Assembly: GCF_030846195.1 (NCBI RefSeq)
Contig: NZ_JAVCWH010000002.1
Location: forward strand, 248,001 to 312,000
DNA from: Paracoccus yibinensis
GTDB lineage: Bacteria > Pseudomonadota > Alphaproteobacteria > Rhodobacterales > Rhodobacteraceae
Reading direction: 5' to 3'
Length of the DNA stretch: 64,000 nt
In this document: piece after piece, positions 54,178 to 63,108 of the stretch
Position numbering within the stretch: position 1 is the stretch's first letter
Layout of the letters: each line of letters begins with the position of its first letter
Notes under the pieces: model-generated
The model's input: the letters and a program-made list of their open reading frames with translations, nothing else
Databases searched by the model: none
What the model was told of the DNA's origin: nothing
Made by a program: the position numbers and the translations under genes

Positions 54178-54921
54178 TCAGAACCCGAACGAGAACTTGC
54201 GCACGACCCCGAACTTGATCGCGGGCTGGTATTCGTCCTGGACCACCGGCGAATCCGCGGCATCGCCGATCAGCTTGCCGTATTCGATTTCGCCCAGCAA
54301 CGCGGTGTTCTCCGTCAGGGCGTATTGCGCCTCGAAGGTGATCGACGCCTTGTTGAAGCCGCCGCCGATGTCATAGGCGGGACGGCCCGGGATCGCCTCG
54401 TCCGGGGTGACGCCGAAATAGGTGCCGTTGTAATCGCCGTCCCCATAGCCCAGCGACAGGCCCGACCACAGGGTCACGCGGTCGGACAGCTCGGTGCGGT
54501 ATCTTGCGCCGACTTCCCCGGTCAGCCCCTCGTGCCCGTCAAAGCCCTTGCGGACCGAACCGAACGCCGTCACCGGACCCGCGCCATAGCTGACGCGCAG
54601 ACCCAGTTCATAGGCGCGGTCGATATCCTCCATCCCCGCCAGGTCGTCATTGTCCGAAGCGTCGCGTTCGCCCACCGTGCCGAAGGACGGAGAGATCGCA
54701 AAACCCTCGCGCAGGTTGCTGCCCGGCTGGCCGAAGCCCGCGTTGCGCCAGATCAGCCAGGGACCGGCCTCGGCGTCGTCGGAACCGGGATAATCCGGGC
54801 CGACATCCACGCCGACCCCCAGATCGACCGAAAACTCGCGGCCTGCAAAGCCGAAATCCTGCGCATGAACACCCGTGGCAGCGGATGCGGCAAGAACGGC
54901 CAAGGCCAGCAGATGTTTCAT
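54178..54921 (-). CDS. MipA/OmpV-family outer-membrane protein
   Basis: 247 residues. Signal peptide LALAVLAASAATGVHAQ (about 4-21) then alternating beta-strand sequence. The family hallmarks VDLGVGVDVGPDYPGSDD, RKGFDGHEGLTGEVGARYRT and the terminal Phe in VVRKFSFGF fit an outer-membrane barrel. MipA scaffolds murein enzymes in E. coli; the exact role here is open. Confidence 0.9.
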   Translation of the reverse strand: MKHLLALAVLAASAATGVHAQDFGFAGREFSVDLGVGVDVGPDYPGSDDAEAGPWLIWRNAGFGQPGSNLREGFAISPSFGTVGERDASDNDDLAGMEDIDRAYELGLRVSYGAGPVTAFGSVRKGFDGHEGLTGEVGARYRTELSDRVTLWSGLSLGYGDGDYNGTYFGVTPDEAIPGRPAYDIGGGFNKASITFEAQYALTENTALLGEIEYGKLIGDAADSPVVQDEYQPAIKFGVVRKFSFGF

Positions 54922-55046
54922 GGTCGGGTCCTTCAGGAGGGGTCGGCGGGATGTAATCGCTTCCTAGGGTCGAATCGTTACACTGCACAAGGCGCCACGG
55001 GCCAATCGTTAACGATCATCGCCCGGGCGGCGCATTTGCGCAACAG

Positions 55047-56894
55047 CTATCCCCGTTCGGCACCTTCCAGATTTTCCAACGCATTCATCCAGATATCTTC
55101 GGCCCGCGCCATGGCCTGCACGGCCTCAAGGCGCTTGGCGGACCAGCGTTTCGCCTCGTGCGGGTCGTTATACAGCGCCGGATCGGCCAGCTTCACGTCC
55201 AGCTTTTCCAGCATCTCGGCCAGCTTCTGGACACGTTCCTCGGCCCGGCGGGCTTCGGCGCGCAGGGCCAGCAACTCGTCGCGCGGCGCGCGTTTCGGGG
55301 CGGGTTTCGGCTTTTCCTCGACGACCCGGGGTTCGTCCCCGCCCAGCAGGAAACGGCGGTAATCGTCCAGATCCCCCTCGTAGGGAGAGACCGCGCCGTC
55401 GCTGACCAGCCACAGCCGGTCGGCCACCAGCCCCAGCAGGTGCATGTCGTGGGAAACCAGCACCACCGCGCCGGTATAGTCGTTCAGCGCCTCGGTCAGC
55501 GCCTCGCGGGATTCGATGTCCAGGTGGTTGGTGGGTTCGTCCAGGATCAGCAGATGCGGCGCGTCGATGGTCGCGATCAGCAGCGACAGCCGCGCCTTCT
55601 GGCCGCCCGACAGCTGGCCGACCTTGGTCTCGGCCTGCGCCTCCATCAGCCCGAAGCCCGCCAGCCGGGCGCGCAGTTTCGCCTGGCCCTCATCGGGGCG
55701 CAGGCGGCGGATATGGGCCAGCGGGGTTTCGCCAAGGTCCAACTCGTCCACCTGATGCTGGGCGAAGTATCCGATGCGCAGCTTGGACGACCGCGTCAGC
55801 TTGCCTTCCATCGCGGGCAGGCGTTCGGCCAGAAGCTTGGACAGCGTGGACTTGCCCTGCCCGTTCCGGCCCAACAGCGCGATGCGGTCGTCCTGGTCGA
55901 TGCGCAGCGACAGCTTGCGCAGCACCGCGCGCCCGTCATAGCCGACGCTGACCCCCTCCATCGCGACGATGGGGGGCGACAGTTCCTCGGGCTGCGGAAA
56001 GCCGAAGCGGTGGAACTTGGCTTCCTCGGGCGCAGTGATCGGCTCCATCCGGGCCAGCATCTTGACGCGGGCCTGGGCCTGGCGGGCCTTCGATGCCTTG
56101 GCGCGGAAGCGGTCCACGAAGCTTTGCAGATGGGCGCGGCGGTCGGCCTGCTTTCGCGCCTCGGCGGCCTGCAGGGCGCGCTTTTCCGCCCGCATCCGCG
56201 CGAAGTCATCATAACCGCCCGTGTAAAGCGTCAGCTTGCGGTTCTCCAGATGCAGGATATGGGCCACGGCGCGGTTCAAGAGGTCGCGATCATGGCTGAT
56301 GATGATGACGGTATGCGGATAGCGCGCCAGATAGGTTTCCAGCCACAGCGCGCCTTCCAGGTCCAGATAGTTCGTGGGTTCGTCCAGCAGCAGAACGTCG
56401 GGCTGCGCGAACAGCACCCCCGCAAGCGCCACCCGCATCCGCCAGCCGCCGGAAAAATCGCTGGTGGGCCGTGCCTGGTCGGCGGTCGAAAAGCCCAGGC
56501 CGTCCAGGATGGAGGCCGCCCGCGCCTCGGCCGACCAGGCGTCGATATCGGCCAGCCGGGTCTGGATGTCCGCAATGCGGTGCGCGTCCGTGGCGGTGTG
56601 GCTTTCAGCCAGCAGGGCCGCGCGTTCCTTGTCTTCGGCCAGAACGGTTTCCAGGACCGAGGTGGCCGTTCCCGCCGCCTCTTGCGCGACGCCGCCGATG
56701 CGGGCGCGGCTGGGCAGGCTGATGTCGCCGCCGTCGAGGCTGAGTTCCCCGCGGATCAGGCGGAACAGCGTGGTCTTGCCCGCGCCGTTGGGGCCGACAA
56801 GGCCGACTTTGTGGCCTTCGGGAATGGTGGCCGAAGCCCCTTCGAACAAAGGGCGGCCCTGGATGGAATAGGATATGTCGTCGATGCGCAGCAT
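55047..56894 (-). CDS. ABC-F family ATPase, YheS/Uup type
   Basis: 615 residues with two ATP-binding domains and no membrane segments. Walker A GPNGAGKTT (about 34-42) and GRNGQGKST, signature motifs DFSGGW and QLSGGQ, and Walker B DVLLLDEPTNYLD and LLILDEPTNHLD are intact. The linker between them (about 235-315) carries the Arg/Lys-rich P-site tRNA interaction motif, and a C-terminal coiled coil follows (about 535-600). ABC-F proteins act on ribosomes. ATG at 56894 gives the family N-terminus; a related 5' fragment lies at 57418. Confidence 0.94.
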   Translation of the reverse strand: MLRIDDISYSIQGRPLFEGASATIPEGHKVGLVGPNGAGKTTLFRLIRGELSLDGGDISLPSRARIGGVAQEAAGTATSVLETVLAEDKERAALLAESHTATDAHRIADIQTRLADIDAWSAEARAASILDGLGFSTADQARPTSDFSGGWRMRVALAGVLFAQPDVLLLDEPTNYLDLEGALWLETYLARYPHTVIIISHDRDLLNRAVAHILHLENRKLTLYTGGYDDFARMRAEKRALQAAEARKQADRRAHLQSFVDRFRAKASKARQAQARVKMLARMEPITAPEEAKFHRFGFPQPEELSPPIVAMEGVSVGYDGRAVLRKLSLRIDQDDRIALLGRNGQGKSTLSKLLAERLPAMEGKLTRSSKLRIGYFAQHQVDELDLGETPLAHIRRLRPDEGQAKLRARLAGFGLMEAQAETKVGQLSGGQKARLSLLIATIDAPHLLILDEPTNHLDIESREALTEALNDYTGAVVLVSHDMHLLGLVADRLWLVSDGAVSPYEGDLDDYRRFLLGGDEPRVVEEKPKPAPKRAPRDELLALRAEARRAEERVQKLAEMLEKLDVKLADPALYNDPHEAKRWSAKRLEAVQAMARAEDIWMNALENLEGAERG

Positions 56895-56981
56895 TGCCGG
56901 GGGATGGCCGATGCGAAGCCGCGCGTCAAGCGGCGACAGGCACCCCACACCACTGCATCACCCCGCGCGGGGGACAATGTG

Positions 56982-57242
56982 TCAGTTGGCCGGTTCCACC
57001 GGAGCTGCATCCACGGGGGCTGCATGCGCCGGTGCTGCTTCCGCGGGGACCGGGGTGCCAGGCGCAGACTCGATCGGCAGGGGCACGGTCTCGGTCGTTT
57101 CGACCGCGGCCTCGGCAGCGGTTTCGGACCGGTCGCGCCCCGACAGGACCATGAAGGCGACCATGATCAGAAATCCGGCGGGGATCAGCGCATAAAGGAT
57201 CGAGCGGGGCATGCCGCGGCTGGGTTTGGGTTCGGTGGCCAT
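56982..57242 (-). CDS. small single-pass membrane protein, Ala/Pro-rich tail
   Basis: 86 residues. One membrane helix at about 17-34 (LYALIPAGFLIMVAFMVL) is preceded by a basic N-terminus (KPSRGMPR), then a long Ala/Pro/Glu-rich periplasmic tail (APAHAAPVDAAPVEPAN). ATG 57242 with AAAGGA upstream is preferred over 57260. No family recognised. It lies between the ABC-F gene and the ABC-F fragment. Confidence 0.7.
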   Translation of the reverse strand: MATEPKPSRGMPRSILYALIPAGFLIMVAFMVLSGRDRSETAAEAAVETTETVPLPIESAPGTPVPAEAAPAHAAPVDAAPVEPAN

Positions 57243-57329
57243 GGCGGGGTTCCTTTCCAATGTCGGGAGGATAACAGCGGAAGGGGTGGGGAAGTTTCAG
57301 GTATGGGGTTGGTGGTGCGGTTGGGGTGG

Positions 57330-57418
57330 ACCCAATGGCCCTTGGGGATGGTGGCAGTTGCGCCTTTGGACAGAGGGCGGCCCTGGATGGAATAGGAGAT
57401 GTCGTCGATGCGCAGCAT
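57330..57418 (-). pseudogene. 5' fragment of a second ABC-F ATPase gene
   Basis: MLRIDDISYSIQGRPLSKGA continues TATIPKGH and matches the first 28 residues of the intact ABC-F protein at 56894, then similarity stops. At DNA level 45 bases (57374-57418) match 56850-56894 with one change, the rest diverges mostly silently. It is the stump of a paralogue, not a recent copy. It borders the AT-rich patch. Confidence 0.75.
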
Positions 57419-57489
57419 GGGGATGGAGGACGGGAGGGCGCGTCAGAGGGGTTAATGAGACAAAACGCCACGTGTTGTTCTGTAATAAG

Positions 57490-58269
57490 TTACACGCACT
57501 TAGATGGCCCCCGATCCCTCATAAATATTGGCGCGGTAGGCTTGCGAACTTCTTGAACCATACTAAACGGAACGTAATAAGTAACTTTCTTAGCAAATTT
57601 TCCTGGCTTCTGATTAAAAATATGCTCTACAATCATCTTGTAATAATGGTTTGACATGATCGTGACAACCTCTCTCACCCAAAGCATCCATGCATCAATC
57701 GCTTCATGAAAGGTGATATTTTTCAAACCGTGAATATGTCGTGATACGCGAGCTATGAACATAACTTCTTCCCCGGCAGGGTAGAAGCTGTTCCCGTGCT
57801 TTTGATGAACATAGAGACTAAAATCCGCATTAGGACTCGTGTACGTCAAATTCTTTTTTGCTGCGCGGAACGAATAGTGATTTGTTGCTTCATTACGGAG
57901 ATATTCTGATAATTTAAAGCCAACCATCTTTTCAGTAGAAGAAATTTCCTTTCTGATATTTTCGGATTCATCGCTCCAACTTTTATCTGCATTTTTACAA
58001 TCCTTCCCTTCAAGCATCACGCACTACTCAAAGACTTTTGAAGAAATAGTGCGGAGCAAGATGTGGCGTTGAGTCCAACTTGCTGAGTCCAACAGATCAT
58101 TCCCTGTTCGAGGATGTGCAGCATTAAGGAATAGACGCATCAACGAATTTATTTCTGTTATAGCATAAGCTGTAATGACCAATCCTGCTTGAAGATCAGG
58201 ATGCAAATGAGAAAAGTCCTTTTTGCGAAGTTTATATTCGCCAATCTGCTCGATAGCTTTGTTTTCCAA
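57490..58269 (-). pseudogene. hypothetical gene interrupted by an in-frame TAG
   Basis: Two ORFs in the same frame (58269-58024 and 58020-57490) are separated only by TAG at 58026-58024. Together they give about 259 codons: N-terminal KKDFSHLHPDLQAGLVITAY and SLMRLFLNAAHPRTGNDLLD, then after the stop NEATNHYSFRAAKKNLTYTS and GNSFYPAGEEVMFIARVSR. Both halves look coding and continuous, as one protein of a sporadic family of unknown function. TTG at 58269 preceded by GGGGAG is the best start. Base composition is visibly AT-rich versus neighbours, suggesting transfer. Confidence 0.65.
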
Positions 58270-58315
58270 AACAACTCCCCATAGCAACAGACAGGTTATA
58301 CAGTAGCCACCCCAC

Positions 58316-58582
58316 CTAATAATGATACCGGCACTGCGCAATCTCCAACGCCTGCGCCTCCCCATTCCCCGACACTCGATAGACCAGCCGGTCCGCCTGC
58401 GTGATCCTTCGGGACCACCAACCGGACAAATCGCCTTTCAAGGGTTCGGGCTTGCCGGTCCCCTTGAACGGTGTCCGCATGGTTTCCTTGATCAGATCGT
58501 TCAGCCGCTCGAAAACCTTTGCATCGCTGTTGCGCCAGTGGTGATAGTCCTGCCATGCGGCGTCAGAGAAGATCAGCTTCAT
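58316..58582 (-). CDS. yoeB: YoeB-family toxin (ribosome-dependent mRNA endonuclease)
   Basis: 88 residues. It cleaves mRNA at the ribosomal A site. The RelE-fold core has TPFKGTGKPEPLKGDLSGWW, RRITQADRLVYRV and the terminal CRYHY, carrying the expected catalytic Glu, Arg, His and Tyr. The start lies inside the yefM gene (20-base overlap), usual for this operon. Start at 58582 is chosen over 58615. Confidence 0.95.
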   Translation of the reverse strand: MKLIFSDAAWQDYHHWRNSDAKVFERLNDLIKETMRTPFKGTGKPEPLKGDLSGWWSRRITQADRLVYRVSGNGEAQALEIAQCRYHY

Positions 58583-58829
58583 CGTCCAGGGTCCGCTCGA
58601 CCCCCTGCCCCGCATTCAACTGGGCGATGGAGTCCCGCAGGCGACCCGCGTTGGCGGGCGAGGTCAGCAGATACAGCGTTTCCTGGATTGCGTCCCATTC
58701 TTCCTTGCCGACGACCACAACGGCCTCACGCCCCGAGCGGGTGATGACCGTTTCGGTCTTGTCGTGGATCGCTTGGTCCATGACATCCTTCAGGTGCTTG
58801 CGGGCGTCGGTATAGGTGACGATGTTCAT
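58563..58829 (-). CDS. yefM: YefM-family antitoxin
   Basis: 88 residues. It opens with the Phd/YefM DNA-binding signature MNIVTYTDARKHLKDVMDQA, followed by TVITRSGREAVVVVGKEEWDAIQETLYLL. The disordered C-terminal tail (GQGVERTLDDEADLL) should neutralise YoeB. It binds its own operator at 58860-58877 and is translationally coupled to yoeB. Confidence 0.95.
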   Translation of the reverse strand: MNIVTYTDARKHLKDVMDQAIHDKTETVITRSGREAVVVVGKEEWDAIQETLYLLTSPANAGRLRDSIAQLNAGQGVERTLDDEADLL

Positions 58830-58859
58830 GGCGGGACCGGGTTTGCTTCCCGCAAACTT

Positions 58860-58877
58860 GGTACCTCATCCTGTACA
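58860..58877. promoter_or_regulatory. candidate YefM-YoeB operator
   Basis: GGTACC (58860-58865) and TGTACA (58872-58877) have GTAC cores 12 bases centre to centre, 31 bases before yefM. The E. coli yefM operator has TGTACA cores at the same spacing, as I recall. TTGACA (58883-58878) beside it could be a -35 box. Confidence 0.6.
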
Positions 58878-58900
58878 TGTCAATCCAGGGCCTCCAACGA

Positions 58901-58930
58901 AAAAGGCCCCGCCACCCGGCGAGGCCCCTT
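58901..58930 (-). terminator. Rho-independent terminator of fba
   Basis: On the minus strand GGCCTCGCC pairs with GGCGGGGCC (one wobble) around GGGT, followed by TTTTT, 19 bases past the aldolase stop. Confidence 0.85.
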
Positions 58931-58948
58931 CTTCATCCTATCCGCAGA

Positions 58949-59983
58949 TCAATACCGCGAGGCCATCACCGACAGCGGCAGCGGCACGATCTTGTCGGCA
59001 TTGCCTGCCGTGCCAAACGCCTCGAAGCGGTCCTTGCAGACCTGCGACATCATCTGCATCGCGGGCTTCAGGTATTTGCGCGGGTCGAACTCGGAGGGTT
59101 CCTCGGAAAAGACCTTGCGGATCGCGGCAGTCATCGCCAGGCGGTTGTCGGTGTCGATGTTGACCTTGCGCACGCCGTGCTTGATGCCGCGCTGGATCTC
59201 CTCGACCGGGACGCCCCAGGTCGGCTTGATGTCGCCGCCATAGCTGTTGATGATCTGTTGCAGATCCTCGGGGACGGACGACGACCCGTGCATCACCAGG
59301 TGGGTGTTGGGCAGGCGGGTGTGGATTTCCTCGATCACGTGCATCGCCAGGATGTCGCCGTCGGGCTTGCGCGAGAACTTGTAGGCGCCGTGGCTGGTGC
59401 CCATGGCGATGGCCAGCGCGTCCACCTTGGTGTCGTTCACGAAGCGCACGGCCTCGTCCGGGTCGGTCAGAAGCTGGTCATGGCCCAGCTGCTCGGTCGC
59501 GCCGTGGCCGTCCTCCTGGTCGCCCATGCCGGTTTCCAGGCTGCCCAGGACGCCCAGTTCGCCCTCGACCGAGACGCCGCAGGCATGGGCCATCTCGACC
59601 ACCTTGGCGGTGATGTCGCGGTTATAGGCGTAATCGGCGGGCGTCTTGCCGTCGGCCTTCAACGAGCCGTCCATCATCACGCTGGTGAAGCCGTTCTGGA
59701 TGGCGGTGGCGCAGGTCGCCAACCCGTTGCCGTGGTCCAGGTGCATGCACAGCGGGATGTCCGGGAAGGCCTTGGCAAAGCCCTGGATCAGCCCGGCCAG
59801 CACCAGATCGTTGGCATAGGCCCGCGCCCCCCGGCTGGCTTGCAGGATCACCGGCGATTTCGTCGCCTGCGCGGCGGTCATGATCGCCAGACCCTGCTCC
59901 ATGTTGTTGATGTTGAAGGCGGGGACCGCATAGCCATTCTCGGCCGCGTGGTCGAGAAGCTGGCGCAGGGTAATCATAGCCAT
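58949..59983 (-). CDS. fba: fructose-bisphosphate aldolase, class II
   Basis: 344 residues, class IIB/CbbA-like. The Zn ligands are in MHLDHGNGL and EGELG, with VMHGSSSVP and VRKVNIDTD (substrate phosphate) near the C-terminus. It may also make sedoheptulose 1,7-bisphosphate from DHAP and erythrose 4-phosphate, which fits its operon. It starts 4 bases after fbp. Confidence 0.95.
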   Translation of the reverse strand: MAMITLRQLLDHAAENGYAVPAFNINNMEQGLAIMTAAQATKSPVILQASRGARAYANDLVLAGLIQGFAKAFPDIPLCMHLDHGNGLATCATAIQNGFTSVMMDGSLKADGKTPADYAYNRDITAKVVEMAHACGVSVEGELGVLGSLETGMGDQEDGHGATEQLGHDQLLTDPDEAVRFVNDTKVDALAIAMGTSHGAYKFSRKPDGDILAMHVIEEIHTRLPNTHLVMHGSSSVPEDLQQIINSYGGDIKPTWGVPVEEIQRGIKHGVRKVNIDTDNRLAMTAAIRKVFSEEPSEFDPRKYLKPAMQMMSQVCKDRFEAFGTAGNADKIVPLPLSVMASRY

Positions 59984-59987
59984 GTTG

Positions 59988-60968
59988 TTATCCTTCCGTG
60001 GGTTCGGCCAGATAGCCGAGGATCGTCTCGACCTCGTCCTTAGCGCCGAATATCAGGGGCGTCATGTCGTGTACCGCTAACGGTTTGCGATAACGGATCG
60101 GCTGCGCGCCGTCGGACGCCAGCCCGCCCGCCTGTTCGACCAGAAAGGCGATCGGCATGCATTCATAGACCAGCCGCAGGCGACCGTTTTCATAGCCGGG
60201 GCGGCGGTCGGCGGGATAGAGGAACGCGCCGCCGTTCAGCAGGATCCGGTGCAATTCGCCCACGGCGGCGGCCAGCCAGCGCATGTTGTAGTTCTTGCCC
60301 AGAGGTCCGTCCTTGCCCGCCCGCAGATCCGCGACCCAGGCTTGCAGGCCCGCGTTCCAGTGGCGTTCGTTGGACGCGTTATAGGCGATGGTGGATGCGG
60401 TCGGCTTCAGCGTGACGTTCTCGCGCACCATGCGGAACTCGCCCGCCTCGGCGTCCCAGCCGGCGATATGGGTGCCATCGCCCAGGGACCAGCCGAAGTC
60501 CATCGAATGGCCGAAAGAGGCATAGCCAGCGGCCACGACCGCCTCGCCCGTGCGCAGGAAACCCTCGGGCGCGGCGGGTAGGATGGAGAACAGCATCCCC
60601 AGGGGTGCGCCGATGCCGATGCTGCCTGACCCGTCGATGGGATCCATCGCCACGTCCCAGGCACCTTCGGGATTGAGTTCGATGACCGCCTCGGCTTCCT
60701 CGGACAGGACCTGGCGGACACCCGCCTCGCGCAGAGCCGCGATCATGTGGTGATGCGCGCCCACGTCCAGGGCCTTCTGCTTGTCGCCGGTGTCGTTCAC
60801 GCCGACGATCTCGGTCGGATCGCCGTGCAGACGCCCTGCGCCAAGGCGGGCGGCCACCGCAGGCTGCGCCCGGGCAATCGCGTGGACGATGGCGGCGGGG
60901 CCGTCACCCGTCAGCACATGCGACAGCAGGCGGCCTGTTGCCGGGCCGTCGTTCGGCAGTTTCAGCAT
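59988..60968 (-). CDS. fbp: fructose-1,6-bisphosphatase class I (possibly also sedoheptulose bisphosphatase)
   Basis: 326 residues, class I/CbbF-like. Metal ligands are in [11 protein letters not shown] and [16 protein letters not shown]; the phosphate-binding [13 protein letters not shown] and [20 protein letters not shown] are complete. CbbF-type enzymes also accept sedoheptulose 1,7-bisphosphate, which would suit the route proposed in the findings. The ATG is one base past the preceding isomerase stop; the operon is continuous. Confidence 0.95.
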   Translation of the reverse strand: MLKLPNDGPATGRLLSHVLTGDGPAAIVHAIARAQPAVAARLGAGRLHGDPTEIVGVNDTGDKQKALDVGAHHHMIAALREAGVRQVLSEEAEAVIELNPEGAWDVAMDPIDGSGSIGIGAPLGMLFSILPAAPEGFLRTGEAVVAAGYASFGHSMDFGWSLGDGTHIAGWDAEAGEFRMVRENVTLKPTASTIAYNASNERHWNAGLQAWVADLRAGKDGPLGKNYNMRWLAAAVGELHRILLNGGAFLYPADRRPGYENGRLRLVYECMPIAFLVEQAGGLASDGAQPIRYRKPLAVHDMTPLIFGAKDEVETILGYLAEPTEG

Positions 60969-60969
60969 C

Positions 60970-61431
60970 TTACGCCTTGTTGTATTTCGCATCGACCGCG
61001 TCGATGGCGTTCACGTTGCCCGCGGACTTGCCGGCCTTGTCGAAATTCTCGGTCTCGGCCAGCCACTTGTCGGCGATGGCCTTGGCCAGTTCCGGGCCGA
61101 TGACGCGGGCGCCCATGGTGATGATATGGGCGTCATTCGACAGCGCGGCGCGTTCCGCCGAATAGGTGTCGTGGGTCAGCGCAGCGCGGATGCCCGGCAC
61201 CTTGTTGGCCGCGATGCAGACGCCGATGCCGGTGCCGCAGACCAGGATGGCGCGGTCGAAGGTGCCGTCCTTGACCTGGCTTGCCACCCGGTCCGAGAGG
61301 TTGGCATAGAAGGCGTCAGGGCCTTCGTCGGTGCGGCTGATTTCCGAGACCTGATGCTTGTCCTTCAGGTGGTCGGCCAGGATCTTGGCCAGACCCTCAC
61401 CCGCGCTGTCGCCTGCGATTGCCAGTTTCAT
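60970..61431 (-). CDS. RpiB-like isomerase, probably D-erythrulose-4-phosphate isomerase type
   Basis: 153 residues of the RpiB/LacAB fold, with catalytic Cys in [20 protein letters not shown] and [14 protein letters not shown]. The N-terminus [20 protein letters not shown] lacks the usual DHAG (A/C-D-H-A-G) of RpiB and instead matches EryI/DerI of erythritol catabolism, as I recall the Brucella sequence. It would make D-erythrose 4-phosphate from D-erythrulose 4-phosphate. Ribose-5-phosphate isomerase is the alternative. Overlaps the isomerase gene before it (ATGA). Confidence 0.85.
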   Translation of the reverse strand: MKLAIAGDSAGEGLAKILADHLKDKHQVSEISRTDEGPDAFYANLSDRVASQVKDGTFDRAILVCGTGIGVCIAANKVPGIRAALTHDTYSAERAALSNDAHIITMGARVIGPELAKAIADKWLAETENFDKAGKSAGNVNAIDAVDAKYNKA

Positions 61432-62195
61432 TTCGTGTCTCCGATGGTTGCGGCGCAGCGCGCCAGGATGTCGAGATAGCCGTCCACGTTCCAGGCCGAC
61501 CGTCCGATAAACAGCCCGTCGATATGCGGGCAGGAAATCAGTTCCTCGCAGTTGCCCGGATTGACCGAGCCGCCGTAAAGACAGGGCACCTTGCGGCCCA
61601 GGATGTTCTGGGCCACCGCGATGATCTCGGCCTGCCGGGCATCGGCGTAATCCGAGGTCGCGGGGATGCCGTTCACGCCGATGGCCCAGACGGGTTCGTA
61701 GGCCAGCAGGATCGTCGCATCGCTGCCCGCCACGCGGGACAACGCGCCGCGTACCTGGGTTTCCAGCACGTCCTGCGCACGGCCTGCCTCGCGTTCGGCT
61801 AGGGTCTCGCCAATGCAGATCAGCGGGATCAACCCGTGGCGGACGGCGGCCTCGGTCTTCAGGCCCACGGTCTCGTCCGTCTCGCCGAAATGCTCGCGGC
61901 GTTCGCTGTGGCCCAGTTCCACGATGTCGAGGTTGCAGTCACGCAGCATCACCGGCGAGACCTCGCCCGTCCAGGCGCCCTCGTCCGCCCAATGCATGTT
62001 CTGCGCGCCGACCTTGACGGAGGTATCCGCCAGCCACTCCTTGACCTGCCGCACCGCGGTGAAGGGCGGGATCACGAAACGCTGGATGCGCGGATCGCGG
62101 TCAGCATCCGCCGCGGCCAGGCCTTCGGCAAAGACGCGCGCCTCGGCCAGCGTCTTGTTCATCTTCCAGCTTGTGCCGATCCAGAAATCCGTCAT
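61428..62195 (-). CDS. TpiA-like isomerase, probably L-erythrulose-1-phosphate isomerase type
   Basis: 255 residues, TIM fold with catalytic Lys in WKMN, His in [14 protein letters not shown] and Glu in AYEPVWAIG, and the phosphate loop YGGSVNPGN. The opening [35 protein letters not shown] and [19 protein letters not shown] match TpiA2/LerI of tetritol catabolism rather than glycolytic TpiA, by recollection of the Brucella protein. It would turn L-erythrulose 1-phosphate into D-erythrulose 4-phosphate. It starts 4 bases after the regulator stop. Confidence 0.85.
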   Translation of the reverse strand: MTDFWIGTSWKMNKTLAEARVFAEGLAAADADRDPRIQRFVIPPFTAVRQVKEWLADTSVKVGAQNMHWADEGAWTGEVSPVMLRDCNLDIVELGHSERREHFGETDETVGLKTEAAVRHGLIPLICIGETLAEREAGRAQDVLETQVRGALSRVAGSDATILLAYEPVWAIGVNGIPATSDYADARQAEIIAVAQNILGRKVPCLYGGSVNPGNCEELISCPHIDGLFIGRSAWNVDGYLDILARCAATIGDTK

Positions 62196-62199
62196 GCGG

Positions 62200-63000
62200 T
62201 CAGTCCCTTGCGATTGTCAGCCGCAGCCCGGCCCGGTCGATGGCAGTTCGATCCTGGGGCGCGGGGGCGGCGTCGGTGATGATGGCGTCGAAATCGGACA
62301 GGTCGGCCAGCATGTGCAGGGCCGACCGGCCGAAGCGCGTATGGTTGACCAGCAGCACGGCCCGGTCGGCGGCGGCGATCATCGCCCGCTTGGCGCGGAT
62401 CGCCGCGTCGTCCATGTGGAAGGCCCGCAGCCCCGCCACGGCGGGGGTCGAGATGAAGGCCAGGTCGGCGCGCAGCCGCGACAGCGCATCCTCGGTCACG
62501 ACGCCGAAAAAGCCGTTGAACTTGGCGCTGTAGGTGCCGCCAAGCGCGATCAACGTGACGCGGGGCGCGTCCTTCAGCCGCTCGATCACGGCGGCGTTGT
62601 TGGTGATGACCGTCAGCGGCGCCTTGTCGGTCAGGCTGGCGCCCAGCAGGGCGGCCATGGACCCGTCGTTGACCATCACCGTCATGCCGGGTTCGACCAT
62701 CTCCAGTGCCGCGCGGGCCATGCGGGCCTTGGCGTCGCTGTCCTGGAGCGCGCGGATGCGGAAGTCGCTTTCGAACTGCGTCCCCGCCTCGATGGTGGCG
62801 CCGCCGCGCACCTTGCGCAAAAGGCCCGCCTGTTCCAGGTCGTCCAGGTCGCGGTGGATGGTCATGCGCGACACGGCAAAGCGGTCGGCCAGATCGTCCA
62901 GATCCACGGCACGCGATCCGACCAGAAGATCCATGATCGCCTGCCTGCGTTCCTCGCGCTTCAACCATGCCTCCTGCGTTAGGGGCGCTTGTAACATCAT
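62200..63000 (-). CDS. DeoR-family transcriptional regulator
   Basis: 266 residues from the ATG at 63000 (62997 and 63021 are alternatives, no strong ribosome site). The N-terminal [41 protein letters not shown] and RKVRGGATI is the DeoR signature; the C-terminal sugar-phosphate sensor domain has [25 protein letters not shown] and [17 protein letters not shown]. First gene of the minus-strand operon, divergent from tkt with TTGTGA repeats between. It resembles EryR, the DeoR regulator of erythritol operons. Confidence 0.92.
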   Translation of the reverse strand: MMLQAPLTQEAWLKREERRQAIMDLLVGSRAVDLDDLADRFAVSRMTIHRDLDDLEQAGLLRKVRGGATIEAGTQFESDFRIRALQDSDAKARMARAALEMVEPGMTVMVNDGSMAALLGASLTDKAPLTVITNNAAVIERLKDAPRVTLIALGGTYSAKFNGFFGVVTEDALSRLRADLAFISTPAVAGLRAFHMDDAAIRAKRAMIAAADRAVLLVNHTRFGRSALHMLADLSDFDAIITDAAPAPQDRTAIDRAGLRLTIARD

Positions 63001-63023
63001 CCCGGCATATCGCAACACCATTA

Positions 63024-63062
63024 TTGTGAGATTGTGATGGTGTTTTGTGATTATTGTTGTGA
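63024..63062. promoter_or_regulatory. four TTGTGA repeats between the DeoR gene and tkt
   Basis: TTGTGA occurs at 63024, 63032, 63045 and 63057 in a 39-base AT-rich stretch of the 108-base divergent gap, all in the same orientation. DeoR-type proteins bind clustered repeats of this kind. It is placed to control both tkt and the isomerase operon. Confidence 0.6.
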
Positions 63063-63108
63063 TCAACCCCGGTCCACGGTATTGACCCCCAAACCCTCGG
63101 AGGACCAC

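Noticed and set aside
58024..58026. TAG as a pyrrolysine codon
   Set aside because: No pylT or pylS is seen, and pyrrolysine use is not expected in this group; a plain nonsense mutation is simpler.
60970..62195. Plain glycolytic tpiA and ribose-5-phosphate rpiB
   Set aside because: The N-terminal and C-terminal segments fit the tetrulose-phosphate isomerases better; not excluded without a phylogeny.
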